A stretch of 64,000 nucleotides of DNA from the NCBI GenBank assembly GCA_036852015.1, contig JAANDG010000174.1:1-64000 (forward strand), read 5' to 3'. The notes beneath the pieces are model-generated. The model saw only the letters and a list, made by a program, of their open reading frames with translations. It had not been told where the DNA came from and did no database searches. Positions within the stretch are counted from its first letter, which is position 1; each line of letters begins with the position of its first letter. Shown here piece after piece: positions 35,601 through 49,400 of this stretch. The position numbers and the translations under genes were made by a program. This stretch comes from Pelodera strongyloides (lineage: Eukaryota; Nematoda; Chromadorea; Rhabditida; Rhabditidae).

Positions 35601-38600
35601 CCGTATTTCTTAATGTAATGATTATTCAAAGACTTTCATTTATCGGTGCTTTCACATTGTGCTTAGCGCTATCATATGTTTTGTTTAAGCTTTACTGCTT
35701 GGAAGTGGACACGAATAAACGGCGACTTGATGCTGAAAAGGAACAGAGAATCGCCATGTGGAGGCAGAGGATTAGGATGATCAGGAGGAAGCTCAGGCTG
35801 AAGAAGGTGGGGAATATTTCATCATTTTACTCTTGATTATACTTTTACTGATATACTACTTTCTCATCTCTTCACTTTGACTGTTAGTTTGTTAGTTGTA
35901 TTTTCGACATATAATAAATGAGACTCGACTAAATGTCATGTGTGCTTTGTTGCTGGTGTATGTTGCCTATTTACATTTAGTAGGGGGATTGTTACGGTCT
36001 TACGATTAGTAATTCTTATAGACTATTTTAACTATAGTTCTATTTTGTTCAGTATCTGGAAGAGAGAAGGGAGCAGGAGTCTGAATGGAAAGAAAAGAGA
36101 GGGAAGTTGAGTCGACAGAGTAAGGAGTTGTCGAGGCGGAGGAAGGAACTCAAGCTTACTATCACGACTGTTAAGGTGGGTGGACTTTCGGTCTATTTGT
36201 TCTTATTCATTTATGTGTTCATGCCTATTTTGTCGTTCTTTTATTGCCAATTTATTATAACGTTGGATCGTTGGATGTGTCGATGTCCTTTATGTGGGGC
36301 TAATGTTTGCTTGATTTGTCTCTTTTTATTTTTGCCTCTAGCCTCTTATCCACGTTGATCGGTTCCGCGACTAAAATGTATACGTGGTATTAAGTTACTC
36401 CTTTGCAGACAAATACTATGCCAGTGAGCAAGGATCTAAAGCTACAATGGAGAAAAGTATTGGAGGATATTGCACAGCTTAAACTAGAAAAGGTTTTGTT
36501 TGTTGTTTCTTCTGATCATAATATGATGTTGTTTGATATTTGTTCAGTTTTTTTCGTTGGACACTTGACTGGGATTGATACAGAGAAGGTGTATTATTTT
36601 TTCCCGAATAGTGTATCATAAACGTAATGATTGAAGGTTCTTTTATTTCTATTCAGTATTCTCCGTTGGAGATCTTTGATCCTCGCCCTCTTCTCTTTGG
36701 ATTTTTTAATGCATCTACTCCCGCCCTCCTCCTACCTCCTCCCTTTCTCTCTCACTCTTGATTCAATTTTCCAGAATAAATTACGCTCGGAGAAAATACG
36801 GAAACGCGCAGAAAGGCGGAAATTACAAGGGAAAAAGCCGAAGAGGTACAAGTCGAAAAAGGAGAAGAAGAGGGAGAAAGAGAAGGCGGAGAAGGAGAGG
36901 GAAAAGAGAGAAAGGAAGGAGAGAAAGCGGCTCGACAAGCAATTGGTCAGTTATTTGATTTGGTACTCGATCTAATTTGCTTTGTTAAATGCGCACGATG
37001 TGTATAGTGTATATTCGCTCATATTGAATGTTATTTATACTTGCTGTTTTTCTGGATTGCTTAATCGTGTTTAAACATGGGCACGTATATCCTTCGCTTT
37101 GATTGATAACTAACTACTAGTGCGATGGCAATTAAAAACTAAAGATAGTTTCCAATAGTAGAATCGGGTTCCTCCCAAGTTTGAACTTCCATATCCATAG
37201 AGTTGACATATGCCCAGGTTTGCACATCCTTCTTTTATCAGTGTCCCTCCGTTGTATATCTTTTCTTTGGATGTCCTTCAGCTTTCTGGTTTCCAAGATC
37301 CCGGGGTGCTCGATACCAGCCTTCCTATCGGACTTACTGTATATGTCTCCTCAACTATGTTGAATTTTCTGATTGTAAATCCTTGCCTCTTTTCTCAACA
37401 GTCGCCGCATTCTGGCGCACTAATAGAAGACTTTGGTTGTATTAATCAAAGGCCAAACCAACCTTATTGTTTGTTACATGCGTTGCTTCCGTCTCCTGCG
37501 CATCCTATCCTGTCCTTATTCCTTATCGTGCCTCCCAGTTGGGCATTCCGCTGCTTCCTGCCCAACTCGCAGCTTGCTTGTTTCACTATGAACCGACCCA
37601 TTATGAACCCCCATCTCCCAAGTCTTCGGATCTACGTTCCGTTAATTATGAAGAAGCCGTGAGCACATCTTTCCTTGCCGGCGTCGTCCCCCTATCCTTC
37701 CTTTCCCTTGGAGGCATTCCTCCAGTCTCCCACTCCCTGCTCAGTGCAGCTTCCCTCTGCCCCTGTGAATCGATCGTGCCCCCCTCCCTCCCTCCTCGGC
37801 TGCCCCCTCCTATCCGCTGTCCATTTCTACTCGAACGTGTTCCAATTCCAACTTTATCCCCCCTTTCTTTAGTTCATAGAACCCGACGTGTTCGTGGAAA
37901 CAGTACTAGATTTTTTGTGAATCCTAATCAGAGTGAGTATCCGTCGGTGGTCCTAACATTACTAACTCTCTGCGCATCTCCCAGTTCCTGTCTCGTTGAA
38001 TTTGGGCGCTTAGATTTTGACTTTGAGTGATCATAGTTTTACAATACAAGGGTGTTTGACGAGTTAGATGTTAGATCCCAAGAAAAGGCCATTGCTTGAC
38101 TTTCGAAAGTTGTCTTCTGTCTTCTCTTCTGTCCTATAGCGTTTTTGAATCCTGCAAAAAGTATTCGATTTGGAATCAGGCTTCGTATTTCTTATACTAG
38201 TGTGATTTCAGAATTAGAATATTAAGCTGGTTTCTTCGTTGTCTGGTTTTTGGTCTCATAGTCTCGCAATAATTCCCGCACGTGGATCTGGTGCTCCCGA
38301 CCCCTGGCTATTTCAACAAGCGCCCTCTCTTATTGTGGACTTAACATATATAGAGCTGAAGAACTTTCTCTCTCAGCTATATTTCTCTCTCAGGTTCACT
38401 CTCTCTCTATCTCTATCCATGTCTGTCTCTCTCTGTCTGTCTCTCTGTTCCCCAGTTTCTCCTCTCCCTTTCTTCTGATCTGTGCTCTGCTGCTTCCTGT
38501 CCCTTTCTCCCAAGTTTGGTGCAGTTGAGTGAGGGGGAGAGCGTTCGAAGCGGAGTTCTCGTACACGGGAATTGCGATAGCTGTCCCGCGTGTCTCCAGC

Positions 38601-40266
38601 TCTCTGCTAGACGACATCCACTTCTGGCTTTCTCTCTCTATTTCTCTCCCTGTCTTTCTCTATCTCTATCTCTCTCCCTCTCTATCTTTGCATATCCGTG
38701 ACAGGCGCGCACCTCCATGTGGCGCGTGTAATGCGGGAGGAGTGTGAGATGAAGACCGAGAGAGAAAAGGGAGATAGATCGAGTGGAGAGAGATAGCGAA
38801 AGTGGAGAGGCGGAGAGGTCACTATGAGTGACCGCTAGCACGGATGCTGACAGCCGTCGTCGGCCGGCTGGTTGTGGAAACCAGAGACGAGACCGCCAGC
38901 CACCCGCCCGAGTGCGCCAATCTCAGCCGCATAGGGCGAGGGCGGGAGTTGGCCAGGAGACAAATGCCAGGAGGAGTGCTTCAGGCTCTTATCTGGTTTT
39001 TTGCAGTTTTGGAATCAATAAACCGCACGTGGAACGGATATGTGATCCTTGTATTCGTGTCGTGTCATCCTGTTGATTATGTATTCATCTAATCAGTTCC
39101 AGAAATTCTCCTCGTTGTCTAGTCTCCCTCTGTTTTCTTTCCCTTCCACCCTATCTTGATGTGACGTGGCTTTCTCTCCGTCCGCTGTTCAGTTGTTCCG
39201 TGTAGTTTTTGCATATTGGCCTCCTTCCATTGAGTGCAAGCTTTGTGTCCGCGGTCGTGATGTCTGCTATCCAGAAATGTTGGAAGTTTTTCGACGTCTC
39301 ACTCTCGTTCTCCGTTTCTCATGTTTTGCTTTGTCGTCTGGTGTCTTTGCTCCTTCCTGTCCCCATATTCTCACTCGTTATCTATCCATTCTCTCGTTCT
39401 CTCACCTCTCCTCACCTCCGTCTTTTTCTTCTTTTCTCGGATGGTTTCCTAGTCGATAGTCTCGTTGTCACGCAGGGTTGTGAGTCGTCATTTCTTCGCT
39501 CTTGATGTTCCACTCCTGAGCACCTTTCCTCCACGTATGTCTCTCCCTCTCCCTCACTCTCTCTGTCTCTCTCACTCCACTTATCTTCAATATGCTCTCT
39601 AATGGACTCTCCGTTTGCATCCTTGTTTTTTTGTCTCACTTTTTCCTATTCTCTCCAGCACCATAATCCAATGCTTATTCGATTTGTATGTGTTCCAAGT
39701 TTGCCCTCGGCCTGCTTTCCCCCGAGGGGGCGGAGGGCGGTTTCCACATTTAATTATCTCCCCATTCCGGGACGGGAGAGGGAAGAGTGGGAGAGAAAGA
39801 GAAGAGGAAGGAGTTTTCTCTTGTTCTGTTCGCATTCACCTAAAAAATGCATATGTATTAGCTCCTTACTTTGCTCTGTTGTTTTCTTTTTACCCTCTGA
39901 CACTGCTGTTCTGTTCGGCTTTCGATTAGTGTCCAGTTATTGTTTATATTATGTTTTGTGTCGTGTCGTGCCCCCTTCTAAATCGGTTTATCTTTTATCT
40001 CTGAAGACTGATAACTCTGTGTAAGCCAAACATCATATCTGTATTGGTTCTCGTATCTAGCTGGAACTCTTCCGCCTTATCAATGTGACACGGTGACTCC
40101 TTTTTCCGTATTACAATGATTACAACGCGTCAGCGCGACTACGACCCCCAGAGGTCTTTTTACTACGCGGATCTCAAGCAGCTGACTCTGCGGCCATGGG
40201 GCAACAGGTGATTTTGTGTCCCATGGTCCCTGGTCCCTGGCTCGAGGCCATGCTCACGATTGGCCT

Positions 40267-40310
<44 letters not shown>

Positions 40311-43300
40311 CTCAATTCTCATTTCCTAAGCCCATCATGTCCTAGTCTCTTGTTTTGACTTTATATATTGTCCGTATACTTTCTCTTTTGGCGCACCCTC
40401 CTTTCTCATAATATCCCCTCTTTTCCCATCTCTTGATTTCCAATTACGATACGATATCTTCACTCGGACTGGATTTGAACTTATATCCATTCATTTAGCC
40501 ATGATTGCCGAAATCGAAATACATCTTTAGCGTTTCGTTTGATTGATTTGATTTTGCTGTAGATTATCATTATTTTTCTAGTTGTTGTAGGTTATCATAA
40601 TCTCTACAATTGTAGTATTTGAATGTACCGTTAGTAATAACCATGTGCCCAACGAGTGAATCTCTCCCGACTGGGGATTGGTTCAGACCATCAGGTTTTT
40701 GCTACTTTATTGTAAATGTAGACTAGAGTCTAGTGAATCCTATCATTATCATTGATCGTTGGTAAAACTTACTAGCTGCATTTATGTGAGGGATTTATGC
40801 CCTGGAAAAAAATTCACTGTCTTCACAATTGTATAATTGGCGTCACTTCACCATGTTGCATTGTGTTCATTCCTTCCTTCTTAGTTCTTATTCTGGGACA
40901 GCTCTATCTCATCTTTTGATTCTGAGCGCGAGGTGTTTATTCTGCAACCCAACCTCTGCATTGTGTTCGGTGTTCGGTAGACTTTCTCCAGCTCAACATC
41001 AACTTGAACCCTCGAAATCAATTTTGTTGTGAGGTTGTGCAGTGAATAGGTTGTGGGGTATCCGACCGACCGTACAACAGAGCGATGTTTACCCGTGGTT
41101 TCCAATCGGCCGTATCCGTAATGTGCCCCGTTTCCTAGGCATACATAACCTGTCTCCCCTCTAAACACCCTCATTGCAAAGTGCCGTGCTGTTCTGGACT
41201 ACTGACCATTCTCTCTACACACTTTCTCTCTCTCTTTGATCCTCTATTCTTCCCTCCCTCTCCCTTTGTAACCTCATACTCCTCACAGCAAAAACCGTGA
41301 CATGGTTTTCCCCTACACGCGACCAATTTCCAAACCGCTGAACTTTGGTCGCAAAATGATCGGGTTGTCTTTTATTTTCTGGATTCGGAATTCTTTTTGA
41401 CTTTAACTTACGATGTGATGACGCAATGAGATGAGCACAACTATAGTCTAGTGTGTTCGTCATTAACTTAGTGAAGTGCTTAGCCGCTTTAACCATACGA
41501 TACAACCGCTGTTTCATGGAACAGCCTTGTAAAGATACTAGTTTGAGTATAAGTACATTATTCGACATTTGTAATTTAGATTTCTGACTTAGTCCGCATT
41601 TTCGTTTGTAGTATTGGTCGTATTCATGGCTGTGTATTATCCAATTCTTCGCATATGTTAATTATGTTTTTTTTTCAGCGAGCCAAGACGGCGTCTGCAG
41701 TGGCAGGTTGTGTGGGGGTTTCTCCCCCCGTGGGCTCCCTCCCCTCTCCACTGGCCTCCCCATCCCCCTCCCCGTCGGGTACGCCGAAGCGACCGGCCTC
41801 CACCTCTTCTTCCCCGATTCCACCAAAGACACCAAGGCTCGACGACCAGTTCAGGTACCGTACTTTTCTCCGCGTCATTTTATTTGTGTTGATTGTTTAA
41901 TCGTGAATTTACTGTGGAAAAGTGGATTATTATTTTCTTCGAACCGTCTCAGTTCCTGTAAATTTACGCCTGAATGTCCGCGTAGCACTTGAAGCTCGGT
42001 AAGACCTATTGCATTTACCGGGCAATTCCTCCCTTGGCAAACGCCACATTTTTCTTTTCTATTTATTGCTCATATTTTGGTGGTCTATTTTCTGCTTCTG
42101 TTCTTATTATGTAAATATTTTCACCTGTTCTTTTTTCTTCTCACTTCTGCTCTTTACGTGCAAAAAGCCTCTTTTGTATGTCGATTTCGCGCCTATTGCG
42201 TCTCTGGGCGGTTGCTAAGTGACGCGTTCGGATTAGTGTACAAACCCGACTATTATCTCCCGCTCGTTTAATTATAGGCGCCCCGCTTTAGTAACACAAA
42301 TCCCCCTTTATCCCTTGAATGGGGCTTATTTTGGATCAACACGGGGCCCCCGACAACAACACAGCTGACACGGGAGATTACCTGAAGGGATTGAATTAAA
42401 CACCCGGATGACTGTGTTGTGTAGTTTCATTTACCTGATGTAGTCAGATGGTCAGATTTCCGTTGGCCTAGGGAACTTTGCTCAGTGGGTTTTTTTGTCT
42501 ATGAGCTTTGGTGTAGGGGAGGAGTTGGGTATCATTTTGTTTAGGGCGTAGGGATCTTGCTTGGGAATTTGTTGAGAGGAGTTTGCGTGTGAGATTTGTC
42601 TAGGGATGGGAGTTTACGAGTAATATTATATATGTAAATATCCACGCTCACGCAACCCCTTTGATTGGTATTGAGCGGTATCGGGTGTATAGCGATCGGC
42701 GCTGAATAGCCTATAGTGCGTGGAAAAGTGTTTGCGTGTGTGTGTCAGCCTATTTATTATTAAAATGAGCACATTGGTTATGCAGGTGAGAATGACCGGC
42801 GCGGTGCTGGCTTGAAAAGGAGAGTATAGGCGGCGGATGCCAAAAGCTAGGAGAGAGAGAGGAAGAGAGAGAGAGAGAGGAAGTGAGAGAGGGAGAAAGT
42901 ACACTCGCGTATGATCATTTGCTTTCACTGACCTGCTTTTCGCAATCGCTCTCTTTCTCTGTCTCCCTCTGCCACGATTTCTTTCTTTCTCTAGGAGAAG
43001 CAGTTTGGCGTCTTGCTTCTCCCTCCGCCTCTGTCTCTCACGCAGTCTGGCTGTCTTATCTTCCCGTGAATGTTTTCTCTTCTCGTTTCCTTAGTCGCTG
43101 GAGGGTGAAAGGGGCGACGTGTGGTCATTTGATTGCTCTGTCTCTCTGTGTCTGTTGTGTGGCCGTTCATGTTTGCTCTATGCAAATATTGGTTTCGGGA
43201 GGGGGGCGGCACGGGGTGAAATGTTAACATTTGGTATTTATATTTGTATGGTAACTTGATGAGAACCACCACAAACGTATACACGAACCACCATAACATT

Positions 43301-43372
43301 CGTTCGCTTTGATTGTTTGGGGAGAGAGATGACAACCAGTTGTGCTTGTTGATTAAACAGTCAAACACAGAG

Positions 43373-43457
<85 letters not shown>

Positions 43458-46400
43458 GGAGAGATATAGAGGTTGGAAGTGATTGAGAATTCCATTATTC
43501 CATAGAAGGATGTGTGTGTACAAGAGGGTATTACGGACTGGTCACTTGAACAACATGATGCTTTTTGTTTGCAAGAGAATAATGAGTGGGGCAACGGTGT
43601 CAATAGACACTGGTGCTTTATTGCTTATTATTATTTGTTATACGTTGGTTTTTTTATTCCTTCTTTGTCCTAACTCTATAATATTCACCCAGTTGTGCGC
43701 AGAGGTGGCGTACTACTCATAAATACATTCAAACATTGTCAGCATGTCTTTTTTGCTCATGTTCAAAGGGGCATGATAATTATGATGTTGTATTTTGCAG
43801 GAATGGTGTTTTGGGTGTGCAGAAACCTCACGATATTGGTGTGCTCCGTCAAGGTGGTTTGGTATGTACCCCTCCTGGTGGTCTGTCAGTCGGTGGTGTC
43901 GATGCAATGATGATGCAACACATGAGAACACCCAACATGGAGAAAATGCACTCGTCAAACAGCAATGAATGTAAGTTATTTACGTACTTACATACTTATG
44001 TTATTTACACGAGTACGATATTTTATCCTCTGCCCTCTGCTACCTGTTGATTTTGTCGTTATCCCGTAGCCGTAGCTTTTCGCTTTTGTTTGCGGTGATG
44101 GGTGATGCGCTGTCTTGAAGAGTATTATAAAAGTTGTCGAAGAGTTTCTTTTTACATGACATCTCCATCTGGTTATGTGTATCTTAATTATTCATGCGAT
44201 TCTCGACTGCTCTTTATATTCTTCTGTCCCGCTTGGATTTTGGATCTCTGGTGCGAGACCGTTTTCTTTTATTGATGTGTCTTCTATATATACATTGGTG
44301 TTTCGTTAAACTATGTGTTGCTGCTCATCCTCGCTCTCTCCATATTATACACCTTACTCTCCTCTCTAACACACACTCTCTCTCTCTCTATCTCAATAAC
44401 ACTCTCTCCCTCTGTGTTTTCTTTATTCAAGTGTTTTATAGTTTTATATTCACCACGCTCAATCACTTTATGGGTCAATAAGTGCACTTAAGTTTGCTCC
44501 GACACACGCCGCTCGTTTTTTTTGCCGCAATACAAAAAGAGCGTCCCAGTTTATACGAAATATTACCTCTCGTTGCACTGCACTAGAAGAAAGGATTTGG
44601 TCATAGTTTGAGCCGGATTGTAGGGGGATTTAAATCGCCTTATATGTATTTATCGTAGATTATCCTAACTCTGGATATTCATATAGTCATGTATAGATGT
44701 CGATGTTGTGTTTCGCTGATATAATATGAATATGGGATGAAGTATGGTAATCATTGTGGAAATACTCGAAATATCAAATATGTCATTATTTCCTTTATGT
44801 CCCAGACAGTCGTTTGATTTCTCATTCAATTTGTGGCACACGTACACGGGTCATATCCTTTTTACGCATGTGAAGTGGTGGTGGTGATGTTCGAGCAACA
44901 ATTATGTCCTCAACTACCACCTCCCACCAGTTTTGCATATTATGCAAAGCGGGTTTTGTAGTTATGTTTATGTTTGAGTAACCCTATTGTTTCCTCATAG
45001 AATATTTGGGGAAAGATTTGTACGTGGGCCTTATCCTTTTCAAAGTAAACCCTCGTTTATTTCCAGCTGCCCACCCTTCGGACCCTGGACACCGTGTGTC
45101 GGTTTCGTCGTCGTCTGTGTGCGGCACACCAGTGCGTGGCACCCCGCAGGGAACACCGATCAACTCGTTACCGGCCACACCTCTGCCACCCACGCCCCAC
45201 TTGTTTGTACATACATCGGTGCCCGGATCGTCGGCAGCCCCACCGCCCCCAGGCCTGCTCGCGCCAGCACAGGGTAAGTATGGTTGGAAATTCGGTAGAT
45301 AATGTCCATCCCGAACCCCTTACACATCAGCCGGATGTGCATAAACGGTTCAACTGTCTTGCTAACCATGAGCAAGACAGTTGATATTATGTCCAACCCA
45401 TGACCTAGGCTGTACTGTAATACTTAAGATTTTCCATTATGCTTTTGTTGGTCATTTGATAAATATGGGTAATATTTTCAGCGCTGCAAGGCTTGATGCC
45501 CGAACAGTTGCGTCAGCTTCTGCTTCAAAATCCCCAGCTGCAACAGCAACTTCTCCTTGGTGGTTCCAACGGTTTGCCTCCGTTGCTTGCCGCGCACTTA
45601 TTGCATCAACAACAGCAACATCAGGTGGGTCGATTTAGCTGCTCTGCTGCTCGTGGGCATTTTCAAATAAATTGTGTATGTTGCTCTTTCGTCTTGTCGT
45701 ATAATGTTGGGTGTTGTCGCGCTGCAATATCTGTATCGAAACGATGAAGATTGTGCTGACAATTTGCTGACAGTTTGCAACTATACTACATAATAATAAG
45801 TTTATTACGAAAACGGAGTTAACATATATCAACATATCTCGGCAACCCTAAGCTACCTCACGTAAAGTAAAGCTTCGTGCTTCAAAAGCATACGGTTTCC
45901 CAGTAACATACGGCTGATTGCAGGTATCTGCTGCTGCTGGTATTGCTTCATCGGTTGCCTCCTCCCTCGCTTCGCTTCCCTCGGGTGCAGGCCTCCCTCC
46001 CGCGGGTATACCTCCCAGTGCTCTGCCGCCTGGTATGCGTGCTGCGGGTGCAGCAGGATCATCAGGCATGCAGTTCCCAGTCGATGCAGCCCTGGCTTCC
46101 CAGCTGGCTGGTGCTGCTCTTCTAGGGAAAATGCCGGTGGTTTCCAACTCTGCCCAAAATATCATTAAGGTCAGTTATTTTGATTCCCTTTCTTGTTTCT
46201 TTAAGTCGGCGACGGCGATTTTATTACATTGAATTGTGCCTCCTTTGAACATTTTCATTTCCACCCTTTCTCTGCATATGATCACTACTTTACTTGCTCT
46301 CTCGACTCTCCTTGATTTCTATTTTCGGTTACCAACATGTGCTCCTACAGTTCTGTCCGTGTTTATATTACATTCATGAGCTTCATGAATAATGTGTGTT

Positions 46401-49400
46401 TTCGGCGTGTGTCTGAATTAAAAAGCACTTATTCTGCCCGCTCTAACTAACTCTCCCTCTCTCTTCTCTCCCTCGCTCCTCTCTCCCTCTCTCTCATGAA
46501 ATATGCGACGTGCGACTGCCATGAATGCTTGACTAGACCAATAAACTATTCATTCACTTCCCTATAATTTATGAAAATGTTTACAGAGTGAGTATTTCAT
46601 TCTCCGACGTTTTCACATTGATCAGCATCTATATTGTGTAAGCTCTTTTTATATAAAATTATGATTTCAGAAGCCAGGCCGATGGTGTGGAATGCACATC
46701 AAGATTGCCTTCGAGATCTCAGCATACCGAAAGATGCATGGACAGCAGTCGAGCAGCACTTCTTCACAAATGCCAACATCACACTCGTCGAATCAGGCTA
46801 CCGCGCAGCAACAAGCCCATCAACAGCAGCAGATGCAACAGGCTCAGCAGCAAGCACAACAACACCAGCTTCAACAGCAGCAAGCTAGCATTGCTTCGGC
46901 CATGCAGCAGCAAACGTCACATGCGCATCACGTGGGTTTATCATTTATTTGTGACGGAATCGTGAACAGTTAAATTATTGGTAGTTTGCGTGAAAGCCTT
47001 TGATTTTTTGTAGAGCGGATCATATTAATGTTTTCTTTATATGTGTCTTACTTTAGTTGCAAGCCGCTGCTGCCGCCGCTGCCCAACAACAAGCTCTTCG
47101 GCCACCACACTGCCCTCCATCAACGTCGACGGCTTCGTTCCAGGGGTAGGCTTTACATTTATTTTCTTCCGTTGTCTTTACTTGAACCACTTACATATTT
47201 CAAAAGTTGACTAGGAGCAACCTTACCTTCTACACTCTGTCTGTGTCCAGTAGGTTACTTTCGCGTGTGTACTACTGTTTTAGTACACATGCGTACAATT
47301 TTCGCATGTGTGCTATTTTGTCGTCTTCACAACACCCATCATTTTCAATTGCACCCATCCATTAACTTACACCCATTTCAGAATGGCTCCAAACGGTATG
47401 CCAGGTTCCTTCCCTCAGCACCCGCTCGGCTACGGCGCAGCATCTCAGATGTTGAGTGCGATGCGAGCAGCAGCCACCCCACGGCCTCCCACAGCACAAG
47501 GCGGTCGTCCTCCATCTGTGCTTCAGCGGTCACATCAGGGAATGAGCGGGATCCCATTCGGAGGCCAGATACCACTGGTGCAATCGGCGGGAGGAGGCTC
47601 GCTCACGAATGGCACGTCAGAACAAGCGGCAATGCTACAGGTAAGCAAGACCCTCGTTCACATTATTAGGCTGGATTTTGATCTCTACCTGTCTGGCTTT
47701 TCGAAGTCGTGCAGAATCACCCTTTAGCCCTGGCAAGACAAAGCTGTAGGACCCCACTTATGCTCAACCTCTCAACAGGTCAACACGCATAAGAAGGTTA
47801 AACAGCCTGTTCGAACTGGACACGGTCCGCCGCGTTGAGTTTCTGCACTGCAAGTATGCCCTGTGGTATTTTGTTGACAAACTTGTCTATCTATAATTTC
47901 ATGCATTTATTTTCAGGCGGCGCTCGCAGCACATCACCATCAGCAGCAACAACAACAGCAGCAGCATCAACACCAACTTCCACAGCAAAGTCATCTTGCC
48001 GCAATGCAACAATCACCTTTCTTGTTGCAACAGCAGCAACAACAACAGCAACAACAACAGTCGTTGCTGCAAATGATGGTGGGTCTTTGGTGTTTTAAGT
48101 TGCCATTGTTTTTGTTCTTGTTGTGCTTTTGAAGCTGACATCCTTGTAAACACGAATTCGACCTTTAAAGCGAATTAGCGGTCGGTATCAACAAAAAATA
48201 CAAAAAGAGGAGGAGTAAACAATCGTGCGTTGACCACCGTTTTCAAACCGTACTTTTTTCAAACCAAATTCAAAATTGGATGCTGCGGAGTGTGTGATCA
48301 TTTGAAAAGGCCATCCCTCGATTTTTCCAGGGCTGTGCTAGTATTAAAATCGGCAAATCGCTGAAAGCGAATTTCCCCATACAAAATCGCAAAAAATGGT
48401 TGTTTGGGAACATTTTTGTGCAAGATGCACTTATTTGTTTATGTTTTTATGTTTATTTTCGTTTATAACTTTTTTCAAACTATTTTTGGTGAAAAAACCC
48501 CAAACCGGGTGGTATTTCGCTTTAATTCTAATTTAATAATTCTCATTTCAGCAACTGAATGGAATGGACGGTGCTCGAATGTTGATGGCTCAGCAGCAAG
48601 CGGTAGCACAACAGGCTGCACAGATGCAACAAGCTCAGGCTGCTGCACAACAGGCGGCATCACAACAAGCCAACGCCCAGCAAGCTCATCAGGCTGCTCA
48701 ACAGGCGGCTGTGCAGCAATTTGCGGCGCAACAGGCAGCGGCTCAGCAACATGCTCAGCAGGCTGCAGCACAACAACAGCAGCAGCAGGCTCATCAAGCT
48801 GCTACCCTGCAGGCGCAACAAGCTGCAGCACAACATGCGGCGCAACAAGCACAGCAGCAGGCCTCGCAACATGCGAATACGTCTCAACCGTCTCAAATGT
48901 TGCAAGCCGCGCAGCAACAGTCCACTGTACAAGCAGCAACGCCGGCTACTCCCACACCTACATCGCAGTCAGCTTCCACGCCGTCGGCATCTGCTACTCC
49001 TAGGCCGAGTGCTGTTGTGCAGCACGCTCCAGCTGCCACACAACAGCCGGCCACGCACCTTTCTGCGGCATCAGCCCTTCCTGCGACCAGTTCGATACCA
49101 TCATCTGTGTCTGCATCGTCGTCAGCTGCCCCACCTTTCTTGAATGGCTTGTCTGGCCTTCCAGCTTCATCTGGGGTCTTTTCGATGATTCCTTCCCTGT
49201 CCTCGGTATCTTCCCAGGTGGGAACCTCCCTGCCTTCCCAGCACATGGCAGGTGCACATACAGCAGCTGTTTCCCACCCACCGAGTACATTGTCAGCAGC
49301 TGCAGCGGGAATTCCAGCTTCAGTAACTTCACAGCTTCCGCCGGGGATGTCCCTTCCGCCGGATTTGCTTCGTGCACTTGAGCAGCAACAACAACAACAC

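Noticed and set aside
37467..38030. A 187-codon plus frame in AUTS2-like intron 11.
   Set aside because: Pyrimidine-rich composition lowers stop frequency; no splice sites fit the phase of neighbouring exons and no family resemblance was seen. Kept only as a finding.
43361..43603. An 80-codon minus frame of Ser-Leu repeats.
   Set aside because: Direct translation of the AG microsatellite.
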